Of a stretch of 64,000 nt of DNA, positions 57,645 through 64,000 are shown in pieces. The stretch comes from JAJEAD01 sp964420925 (lineage in GTDB: Bacteria > Pseudomonadota > Gammaproteobacteria > HK1). How positions within the stretch are numbered: the stretch's first letter is position 1; each line of letters opens with the position of its first letter. Both the position numbers and the translations under genes were made by a program. The notes below the pieces were generated by a model. The model was not told where the DNA came from. It worked only from the letters and a program-made list of their open reading frames with translations, and did no database searches. The DNA lies in assembly GCA_964420925.1 (NCBI GenBank), contig CAYQVB010000085.1, positions 13,652-77,651 on the forward strand. Direction: 5' to 3'.

Positions 57645-58721
57645 TCACCGGCTCCGGAGGATGCTTCCCGTCGCGTCGAACAGGTGAAAGCGGCTGCGCC
57701 CTACTCGAACCGGAATCTCTTCGCCGGAGCGGATGTCGAGTTCCGGCGCAATGCGCATCGTCACCGGGGCGTTCGAGAAGTCGGTCTGGAGATAGATGAG
57801 CGACTCCGCTCCGAGTTTTTCGACAATCTCTACCCGCCCCCTGAAGTCATGTTCCGATTCCGCCGCCACCGACAGGTGCTCGGGGCGCACGCCGAAGGTC
57901 ACCCGTCTCGGCGCCGCTTCGCGCTCGAGCGGAAGCGAGACCGGCCCGAAGCGGACTCGCGATTGCCTTCCTTCCGCGGCCTCGATCTCCGCGGGAATGA
58001 AGTTCATCGCAGGCGCGCCGATGAACCCCGCGACGAAGAGGTTGGCCGGCCGATCATAGAGATCGACCGGCGCTCCGATCTGTTCGATCCGCCCCTCGTT
58101 GAACACCACGATTCGGTCGGCCAGCGTCATCGCCTCGGTCTGGTCGTGGGTGACGTAGATCATCGTGGCGTCCAGGCGATCCCGGAGTCGGGCGATCTCC
58201 AGGCGCATCCGCACCCGCAGTGCGGCGTCCAGGTTGGAGAGCGGTTCGTCGAAGAGAAAGACTTCCGGATCGCGGATGATCGAGCGCCCGATCGCGACGC
58301 GCTGGCGCTGGCCGCCGGAGAGCTGCCGCGGATAGCGATCGAGCAGCGCCGCGATCTGCAGGGTCTTCGCCACTTCGGTAACGCGGCGGGCGATCTCGTC
58401 CTTCGGAACCTTCGCGAGTCGCAGTCCGAAGCCGATATTCTCCGCTGCCGTCAGGTGCGGGAACAGCGCATAGGACTGGAACACCATCGCCACTCCGCGC
58501 CGCGACGGGGCGACGTGGGTCACGTCGCGATCGCCGATCAGGATGCGCCCCGCACTGACACTCTCCAGCCCGGATATCGTGCGCAGCATGGTGGATTTGC
58601 CGCAACCCGAAGGCCCGACGAAGACCACGAACTCCCCGTGTTCGATCCGGAGGTCGACGCCGTCGACGGCGAGCACCGCGCCGAAACGCTTGGACACCTC
58701 TTCCATCACGAGGCGTGCCAT
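57645..58721 (-). CDS. CUT1-type sugar ABC transporter ATP-binding protein (UgpC/MalK-like)
   Basis: 358 residues. Walker A GPSGCGKST (36-44), Q-loop MVFQSYALFPH near 79-89, ABC signature LSGGQRQRVAIGR near 134-146, Walker B VFLFDEPLSNLD near 153-164 and the switch histidine YVTHDQTEAMTLADR near 187-201. The C-terminal OB-fold regulatory domain (about 240-358, with FGVRPEHLSV) identifies the MalK/UgpC/MsmK group. ATG follows the upstream permease TGA by two bases. It completes the importer with genes 58724-61803. Confidence 0.95.
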   Translation of the reverse strand: MARLVMEEVSKRFGAVLAVDGVDLRIEHGEFVVFVGPSGCGKSTMLRTISGLESVSAGRILIGDRDVTHVAPSRRGVAMVFQSYALFPHLTAAENIGFGLRLAKVPKDEIARRVTEVAKTLQIAALLDRYPRQLSGGQRQRVAIGRSIIRDPEVFLFDEPLSNLDAALRVRMRLEIARLRDRLDATMIYVTHDQTEAMTLADRIVVFNEGRIEQIGAPVDLYDRPANLFVAGFIGAPAMNFIPAEIEAAEGRQSRVRFGPVSLPLEREAAPRRVTFGVRPEHLSVAAESEHDFRGRVEIVEKLGAESLIYLQTDFSNAPVTMRIAPELDIRSGEEIPVRVGRSRFHLFDATGSILRSR

Positions 58722-58723
58722 CG

Positions 58724-59584
58724 TCAGCCCTTCACCGCGCCCATCGTCATGCCCTTGATGAAGTAGCGCTGAAAGAACAGGAACACGACGAGCGTCGGGA
58801 GGCTCGCGATCAGCGACAGTGCTCCCTGCACTCCCCACGCCACCGAGTACTGGCCTCTGAGATTCACGATGCCCAGCATGATGGTTCGCTTCTCGTCCGA
58901 CTGGGTGAAGATCAGGGGCCAGAGAAAGTCGTTCCAGATCCACGTGAACTGAAGGGTCGCGAGCACCGCGAGCGCCGGCAGGCTGAGCGGCAGCGCCACC
59001 CTGGTCAGCACCTGCCATTCGTTCGCGCCTTCCAGGATCGCGGCTTCGCGCAGGGCGTTGGGAACGGTGGCGAAGAAATTGCGCATCAACAAGGTGCAGA
59101 TGGGAATCCCCATCGCGGTGTGGATCACGATGAGGGGCCACAACGTGTCGATCAGGCTCATCGCGTTGAAGAGACGGAAGAGCGGAATCAGGATCACCTG
59201 CGGCGGAAAGAACATGCCGGAGACGATGACGAGAAAGAGCAGGTTGCTGCCTCGGAAGGGCAGTTTGGCGAACACGTAGCCCGCGAGCGCGCCCAGCGCG
59301 ATCGAGGCGATGGTGGCGGGGGCGGAGACCAGCACCGTGTTGAGGAGGTAGCGGTGCACGGCGGGATTGGCCAGCACTTCCGCGTAGTTGCCGAGGTACA
59401 GATCGGCGGGGATCGACCACAGCGCACCGAGCGCGATCTCTCGGGTGGTCTTGATGGAAGAGAGCAGCACGCCGGCAGTCGGCGCGAGGAAGAGGAGCGC
59501 CAGGCATACGAGCGCGATGAAGATGACCGCCGGCCACGGATTGAAGGGCGCACGTGCCGGGGCCAGGGCCGCCGCGTCAGCCAT
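58724..59584 (-). CDS. CUT1 ABC sugar permease, MalG/UgpE-like
   Basis: 286 residues, six membrane segments. The coupling loop LREAAILEGANEWQVLTRVALPLSLPAL near 178-205 is the EAA motif of MalG-type permeases. The C-terminus FFQRYFIKGMTMGAVKG is diagnostic of this group. The gene start overlaps the upstream permease stop by eight bases and its own stop is two bases before the ATPase start, so the three are translated together. Confidence 0.95.
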   Translation of the reverse strand: MADAAALAPARAPFNPWPAVIFIALVCLALLFLAPTAGVLLSSIKTTREIALGALWSIPADLYLGNYAEVLANPAVHRYLLNTVLVSAPATIASIALGALAGYVFAKLPFRGSNLLFLVIVSGMFFPPQVILIPLFRLFNAMSLIDTLWPLIVIHTAMGIPICTLLMRNFFATVPNALREAAILEGANEWQVLTRVALPLSLPALAVLATLQFTWIWNDFLWPLIFTQSDEKRTIMLGIVNLRGQYSVAWGVQGALSLIASLPTLVVFLFFQRYFIKGMTMGAVKG

Positions 59585-60458
59585 AGAGCTGGTCCACCTT
59601 GCGCAGTTGGCGGAAGTAGATGCGGATGATGGTGAGCGCGATCAGGAACAACACCACGGATATCGCGCTGCCGTAGCCCATCAGGTACTTCTTGAAGGAC
59701 TCGTTGTACATGTGCATGGCCAGGGTGTCGGAGCTGTTGAAGGGTCCGCCGCCGGTCATGATGTACAGGATGTCGAAGCCCTTGAGGGAGTTGATCACGC
59801 TGAGCGCGATGACCACCACCGTCGCCGGGGTGAGGAGGGGAATGACGACGAGGCGAATGCGCTGGGCCATGGTCGCACCCTCGATCTCGCAGACTTCGAG
59901 CAGGTCTTCGGGGATGGTGGTGAGGCCGGCGAGAAAGATGACCATCGAGAGGCCGGTCTGCTGCCACGACCAGGCGACAATTACCGACCAGAGCGCGGTA
60001 TCGGGCTTGGCGAGCCACGCGAAGCGGGAGCGCTCGCCGCTCACCGCTTCCAGGACCGTGTTCAGCAGTCCCCAGTCCGGCTGGTAGATCCAGACCCAGA
60101 TCTGCCCCACCACGACTGCCGAGAGGCAGATCGGCAGGTAGAACATGGACTTGAAGGCGGCGGAGCCGGGCACGCGGCTGTCGATCAGCAGGGCCAGCCC
60201 CAGTCCGAGCGCGGTCGGCAGCAGGATGGCCGAGATCATCCACAGTGCGGTGTTGATAGCAGCCTGATAGAAGAGCTTGTCGGTGTAGATCTTCCGGAAG
60301 TTGGCAAGCCCCACGAAGTCGTAGTTCGGGTTGAAGCCGTTCCAGTTGGTGAAGCTGTAGAAGAAGGAGCTCGCGAGCGGCCAGATCACGAAGACCGCAA
60401 ACACCGCGAGCGGCAGGGCGAGCAGAACGACCCGCCAGAAACGGTTGTCCCGCTCCAT
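59577..60458 (-). CDS. CUT1 ABC sugar permease, MalF/UgpA-like
   Basis: 293 residues from the ATG at 60458, with six membrane segments and the coupling loop LLEVCEIEGATMAQRIRLVVIPLL near 183-206. FYSFTNWNGFNPNYDFVGLANFRKI near 30-54 is the usual N-terminal periplasmic segment. In-frame starts upstream (60509 ATG, 60524 TTG) would add up to 22 residues but run through the hairpin at 60490-60507, so the later ATG is preferred. Confidence 0.92.
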   Translation of the reverse strand: MERDNRFWRVVLLALPLAVFAVFVIWPLASSFFYSFTNWNGFNPNYDFVGLANFRKIYTDKLFYQAAINTALWMISAILLPTALGLGLALLIDSRVPGSAAFKSMFYLPICLSAVVVGQIWVWIYQPDWGLLNTVLEAVSGERSRFAWLAKPDTALWSVIVAWSWQQTGLSMVIFLAGLTTIPEDLLEVCEIEGATMAQRIRLVVIPLLTPATVVVIALSVINSLKGFDILYIMTGGGPFNSSDTLAMHMYNESFKKYLMGYGSAISVVLFLIALTIIRIYFRQLRKVDQLYG

Positions 60459-60489
60459 CCCGCCTGCTCTCGACGTGGGGCGGACCGGG

Positions 60490-60507
60490 GCCGGGGTTAC
60501 CCCCGGC
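60490..60507 (-). promoter_or_regulatory. Stem-loop between sugar-binding-protein and permease genes
   Basis: GCCGGGG (60490-60496) pairs with CCCCGGC (60501-60507) around a 4-base loop in the gap after the binding-protein stop. This is the same arrangement as at 1222-1250 and probably serves the same purpose: limiting read-through and protecting the binding-protein mRNA 3' end. Confidence 0.45.
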
Positions 60508-60531
60508 ATCCGGTCTTCGGGCAAGCGCTCG

Positions 60532-61803
60532 TTACTCCTGGAACGCCTTTGCCGCGTCCTCGGCGACCTGGGCCAGGATGTCGTCCACCTGGCTCGGATC
60601 GTCCATGAAGCGCGAGAACATGGAGAGGCCGACTTCGGCTACCGGAGGTGGCGTCGCGAGGTCGTAGTTGAATGCGAATACTTCGGCGGCGGCAACGGTC
60701 GCGAAGGCCCGCTGCATGACGTCGTTGTAGTTTGCCGGGTCGACGTTGACGTTGGCCGACAGCGCTCCGAAGGCATCCGTCCAGCTCGCCTGCACGTCGG
60801 CGTTGGACGCCATGTAGGCAAGGAAGGCTTCGGCGCCCGCGCGGTTACCTCCATCATTGGAAATCACGAAGCCGTCCACCGGCCCGACCACCGCGCCCGG
60901 CACCCCTTCGGCAATCGCGGGGAAGGGGAAGAAGTCGTAGTCCTCGCCGGGCATGAGGCCGATGCCGTTCCAGTAGCCGGTGATCCAGGTGCCCATCAGC
61001 GTCATCGCTGCATCGCCTCGCGCCACCTTGTCGGAGGCATCGGTCCAGGTGTCGGCGTTGGAGTTGGGGGCGAAGTACCCCTTGTCGGTGAGGTCTTTCC
61101 ACAGCGCCATCGCGGCCTGGACCTCGGCATCGTCGTAGGCGGCGGAGCCGTTCATCAGGCTCGCGCGATAGTCCGGTCCGGCGGTGCGCAGCAGGAGATA
61201 GTCGAACCAGAACTGTGCCGGCCACCGGTGCATGGAGCCGAGCGCGATCGGCGCCACCCCATGGCTCCTCAGCGTCTCGCACAGGGCGAGGAACTCGTCC
61301 CAGCTCGAGGGCAGGTCGGTGACGCCGGCATCCGCGAAGACCTTCTTGTTGTAGAACATGCCTGCGTAGTGGTAGTTGAAGGGCGCCAGGTAACGCTGGC
61401 CGTTGTACATGGTGGCGCTGTCGGCGACCGACTTCGCCACGATGTCGTCCAGGCCCTCGCGATTCCACATCTCGTCGATGGGATGGAGACTGCCGGAGTC
61501 GGCGACGAACTGGGTCCGCGCCCCTGCCCAGTAGCTGAACACGTCGGGCAGGCTGTCGCCCGCGGCGCGCACGAGAATGTCGGTCTTGAAATCCTCGTGT
61601 CCGACCGGGCTGTTCTTCATGGTGTAGCCGGTGTCGGCTTCGAACTTGGCGATCTGCTCGTTGAGCGCCTTGAGACCGAGCTCGCCGGTGAAGTAGTGCG
61701 AGATGGTCACTTCGCCGCCCTGAGCGAAGGCCGGTGCGCCGAGCGCCAATGCGGGCACTAGGGCGGCCGCGGCAAGCAATCCGCGCCGGTTGAGCAAAGA
61801 CAT
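60532..61803 (-). CDS. CUT1 ABC transporter sugar-binding protein
   Basis: 423-residue extracellular solute-binding protein, family 1. The signal MSLLNRRGLLAAAALVPALA carries an RR pair (possible Tat) with cleavage after AFA. The mature chain starts GGEVTISHYFTGELGLKALNE. FNYHYAGMFYNKKVFADAGV near 120-139 and FFPFPAIAEGVPGAVVGPVDGFVISN near 285-310 are typical of family 1. GGGGGA precedes the ATG. It is transcribed first in the operon and is divergent from the Gfo/Idh/MocA gene, whose product may oxidise the imported sugar or polyol. Confidence 0.93.
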   Translation of the reverse strand: MSLLNRRGLLAAAALVPALALGAPAFAQGGEVTISHYFTGELGLKALNEQIAKFEADTGYTMKNSPVGHEDFKTDILVRAAGDSLPDVFSYWAGARTQFVADSGSLHPIDEMWNREGLDDIVAKSVADSATMYNGQRYLAPFNYHYAGMFYNKKVFADAGVTDLPSSWDEFLALCETLRSHGVAPIALGSMHRWPAQFWFDYLLLRTAGPDYRASLMNGSAAYDDAEVQAAMALWKDLTDKGYFAPNSNADTWTDASDKVARGDAAMTLMGTWITGYWNGIGLMPGEDYDFFPFPAIAEGVPGAVVGPVDGFVISNDGGNRAGAEAFLAYMASNADVQASWTDAFGALSANVNVDPANYNDVMQRAFATVAAAEVFAFNYDLATPPPVAEVGLSMFSRFMDDPSQVDDILAQVAEDAAKAFQE

Positions 61804-62057
61804 GGGATTTCCCCCTTGAGTGGTGTGCGTGACGTTGCGCTCGGAGAGCGCCCCGGCAGTCAATCGCATCGTTCGGTCCGGTGTCAACCGGAGCGCTTGC
61901 GCGGTCGCGGGGTTGCGCCTATTTTGCGGGCGCTGGCCGTCCCGGAGACCGATTGGACAATGCCGCGCCCGATCCCCGAAACCATCGCGAGTCCGTGTTG
62001 GTGTTCGGTTCCGGACTGCATCGCCGCCAGCGCTCGGGCGCGGGAGGCGGCTTCCCG

Positions 62058-63152
62058 GTGAGCGTCCGTCCCATCGGAGTCGGCATCGTGGGCACAGGCC
62101 GTATCTCCGATCTGCACGCGATCGAGTACCTGGCCAATCCCGGAGCGCGGATCGTCGCCCTGTGCGACCGCGACCCGGAGCGGGCGAAGCGGCGCGCGGC
62201 GGCCTGGGGGCTCGACGGCGTCGCGATCGAGGAAGACCTCGACGATCTGCTCGCACGTCCCGAGGTCGAGCTCGTCGAGATCCTGCTGCCCCACCACCTG
62301 CACCTGGACGCGGCTCTGAAAGCCATCGCGGCGGGCAAGATCGTGTCGTTGCAAAAGCCCATGTGCATTTCCCTGGCGCAGGCGGATCGCCTGGTCGAGG
62401 CCGCGGAAGCCTCGGATCGCCCCTTCAAGGTCTTCGAGAACTTCGTGTTCCATCCGCCGGTGGCCCGGGCGAAGCAACTGATCGCGGAGGGCGCGATCGG
62501 CACCCCGCTATCCATCCGCATCAAGAGCAATCCGGGGCGGAGCGAGACCGCGTGGGAAGTGCCGGAGAGTGCTACCGCCTGGCGGCAGAGGCCCGAGCAG
62601 TCCGGGGGCGGACCGCTGGTGTTCGACGACGGTCACCACAAGTTCGCCCTTGCCTGGTACTTCATGGGGGAGGCGGAGGAGGTCCATGCCTTCATCGGCC
62701 ATACCGAGTGGGAAGACGGCTACTGGCTGGACGCACCCTCCATCGTGTCGTTTCGCTTTCCCGGACCGCGCATCGGCAACATCGAGGTGGTTCATTCGCC
62801 GGAGCTGGAGATCGTCACCCGCCACTATGCCCAGGACGATCGCGTGGAGATCACGGGTACCCGCGGCGTCATCTGGATCAACTGCGGGCACGGGCGCCTC
62901 GGCGACCCGCCGCCCCTCGCCCTCTATCGTGACGGAGCGCTCACCACCTACCGCGACATGGAGACCGGATGGGAACAGAGCTTCATCCTCTCCACGCGCC
63001 ACTACCTCGAAGTGCTGGAGCGACGCGGGCGCACCGTGCTCACTGCCCGGGAGGGCCGGCAGATCCTGCGCTTCGCGCTCGCGGCGCTCGAGTCCGCACG
63101 GGCGGGCCGGCCGGTGTCGATCGAGGTCGAGGCAAGACAGGAGGCACGATGA
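62058..63152 (+). CDS. Gfo/Idh/MocA-family NAD(P)-dependent oxidoreductase
   Basis: 364 residues. The Rossmann start IGVGIVGTGRISDLHAIEYL lies near 6-25. LLPHHLHLDAALKAIAAGKIVSLQKPM near 81-107 contains the family EKP motif in the form QKP, with the conserved lysine kept. DDGHHKFALAWYF near 193-205 supplies the D...H active-site pair of the C-terminal domain. Start GTG 62058 with GGGAGG ten bases upstream. Family enzymes oxidise inositols, glucose and other polyols. It is divergent from the sugar importer, a common pairing. Exact sugar unknown. Confidence 0.92.
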   Translation: MSVRPIGVGIVGTGRISDLHAIEYLANPGARIVALCDRDPERAKRRAAAWGLDGVAIEEDLDDLLARPEVELVEILLPHHLHLDAALKAIAAGKIVSLQKPMCISLAQADRLVEAAEASDRPFKVFENFVFHPPVARAKQLIAEGAIGTPLSIRIKSNPGRSETAWEVPESATAWRQRPEQSGGGPLVFDDGHHKFALAWYFMGEAEEVHAFIGHTEWEDGYWLDAPSIVSFRFPGPRIGNIEVVHSPELEIVTRHYAQDDRVEITGTRGVIWINCGHGRLGDPPPLALYRDGALTTYRDMETGWEQSFILSTRHYLEVLERRGRTVLTAREGRQILRFALAALESARAGRPVSIEVEARQEAR

Positions 63153-63263
63153 ACACTTCGCGACGGTCCTCGCCGCTTCCGGCGTCGAAGGAAGACCGCG
63201 CCACTGGTGCGACGACGTGCAGGAGCGCTACACCCGCACCCTGATTTGAGAGGTGGTGTTGAT

Positions 63264-63290
63264 CCGCCTGTGAAGGCTCTGCACAGGCGG
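63264..63290. terminator. Stem-loop in convergent intergenic region (first)
   Basis: CCGCCTGTG (63264-63272) pairs with CACAGGCGG (63282-63290) around a 9-base loop. It lies between the convergent dehydrogenase and TRAP genes. No T-tract. Confidence 0.45.
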
Positions 63291-63311
63291 GATGCCTCCC
63301 GGATGCCGGAA

Positions 63312-63340
63312 AGGCCCCGGGGAGGAGATCCCCGGGGCCT
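63312..63340. terminator. Strong bidirectional stem-loop in convergent intergenic region
   Basis: AGGCCCCGGGGA (63312-63323) and TCCCCGGGGCCT (63329-63340) form a perfect 12-bp stem with a 5-base loop, 24 bases beyond the stop of the TRAP gene. It very probably ends transcription from one or both sides, though it lacks a U-tract. Confidence 0.6.
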
Positions 63341-63363
63341 CCGTGCCGTCGACGGACGGGCCC

Positions 63364-64000
63364 TCAGCTATAGCGGTAGGGCACGCCGACCTGTTCCATG
63401 ACCTCGGAGTACTTGCGGAACGCATCCACCACCTTGCGGGTCCGCGGGCTGATGGAGGCCAGGTCCTCCCAGAACTCCTTGGAGTCCTCCACCACCTGAT
63501 CCCACTCCTCTGCCGGAATGGTGGTGAGCTCCATCTTTTCGCCCTCGACCCGGAGCTGGGCCTCGCCGCCCCAGTACCAGACTTGGCGGTAGTAGTGCGA
63601 GTCGTTGCAGGACATCCGGAACAGCTCCTGCAGTTGCGGCGTCAGGGCGTTCCAACTCTTCGTGTTGGCGAAATAGGATCCGCACCAGGCACCGGTGACG
63701 TTGTTGAGCAGCGCGTAGTTGCAGACATCCGCCCAGCCCACTTCATAGGCCTCGGTGAAGCCGCACCAGGCAACGCCGTCCAGCTCGCCGGTGCCGATGG
63801 CGACCTCGATGTCGTCCCAGGGCAGCGTGACCGGAATCAGGCCGTAACGGGAGAGGAAGCGGCCCGCCGTGGGCACGCCGAACACACGCTTGCCCTTCAT
63901 GTCGGCGAGGGAGCGTATCGGGGTCTTGGTGAAGATGTGCAGCGGGTCCCAGGCGCCGGCGCTGATCCACTCCACGCCTTCCACCTCGCCGTACGCCTCG
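63364..64000 (-). CDS. TRAP transporter substrate-binding protein (DctP family), partial
   Basis: The C-terminal 211 residues or so of a periplasmic binding protein for a tripartite (TRAP) importer; the start lies beyond the right edge. Family features: the DPLHIFTKTPIRSLADMKGKR region, GVPTAGRFLSRYG with the carboxylate-binding arginine position, ELDGVAWCGFTEAYEVGWAD and GAWCGSYFANTKSWNALTPQ. These resemble the TakP-like branch that binds 2-oxo acids or lactate. TRAP importers use a sodium gradient, consistent with the Na+-linked antiporters in the window. Confidence 0.9.
   Translation of the reverse strand, partial: EAYGEVEGVEWISAGAWDPLHIFTKTPIRSLADMKGKRVFGVPTAGRFLSRYGLIPVTLPWDDIEVAIGTGELDGVAWCGFTEAYEVGWADVCNYALLNNVTGAWCGSYFANTKSWNALTPQLQELFRMSCNDSHYYRQVWYWGGEAQLRVEGEKMELTTIPAEEWDQVVEDSKEFWEDLASISPRTRKVVDAFRKYSEVMEQVGVPYRYS

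Overview
The window is GC-rich chromosomal DNA from a heterotrophic proteobacterium, probably marine. NhaD, MtfA and palindromic repeats of the GGATTCCC...GGGAATCC kind hint at a gammaproteobacterium, but no rRNA or marker gene fixes the lineage. There is no rRNA, complete tRNA, CRISPR array, prophage or intact transposase gene. Nearly everything encodes uptake and catabolism of small nitrogen-, sulfur- and carboxylate-containing compounds, in short operons on both strands. High GC makes long antisense reading frames common; these were left out.

Layout. 1-2920: a peptide/nickel-type ABC importer (Tat-exported binding protein, DppB-type permease), cut by the left edge. 3327-4325: an MvdD-like ATP-grasp ligase. 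4322-4614: a roughly 290-bp palindrome-rich element with terminal inverted repeats, placed exactly on CTAG between two convergent stop codons. 4611-9303: two iron/2-oxoglutarate-type oxygenases (CmcJ-like, TauD-like), a class III aminotransferase, a methyltransferase and a VOC protein. 9446-13275: a ThDP enzyme divergent from a BKACE (DUF849) enzyme and an enoyl-CoA hydratase. 13295-20960: a GMC oxidoreductase and a GSA-aminomutase-like enzyme, divergent from a betaine-type ABC importer that has a double-length permease and two tandem binding proteins but no ATPase gene. 21492-29383: a six-gene minus-strand run (RND exporter, hydroxypyruvate-isomerase-like, CaiB-type CoA transferase, site-2 protease, CPA2 antiporter with CBS domains, SDR). 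29673-34330: NhaD, MtfA, cupin, GFA and a beta-hydroxyacid dehydrogenase, with many palindromic repeats between them. 34786-38409: a DUF169 protein, a membrane-anchored coiled-coil protein, a decayed Cas6-like fragment, an atypical M19 dipeptidase and UbiX. 38594-44700: an enolase-superfamily enzyme, a convincing DMSP lyase DddP, ArgC, an FlK-type thioesterase and crotonyl-CoA carboxylase/reductase. 44812-50274: a TPR protein, an amidohydrolase, an MFS carrier and a carnitine-dehydrogenase-like enzyme. 50346-57519: an AhpD-like protein, a flavin reductase, a Gre-family factor and three amidohydrolase/carbamoylase/nitrilase enzymes. 57645-63152: a complete CUT1 sugar ABC importer with a divergent Gfo/Idh/MocA dehydrogenase. 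63364 to the end: a partial TRAP binding protein.

How the genes fit together (inference): a recurring theme is methylated or quaternary osmolytes. DddP, betaine-type uptake, a GMC dehydrogenase of the choline-dehydrogenase family, a carnitine-dehydrogenase-like enzyme and a BKACE enzyme would let the cell take up and degrade DMSP, betaine, choline or carnitine. Ccr, CaiB and the hydratase handle the resulting acyl-CoAs. Sodium/proton antiporters (NhaD, CPA2) fit a saline habitat.

The most unusual items are the CTAG-targeted element, the orphan ATP-grasp ligase beside it, the Cas6-like relic at 36413-36653, and the dispersed family of palindromic intergenic repeats.
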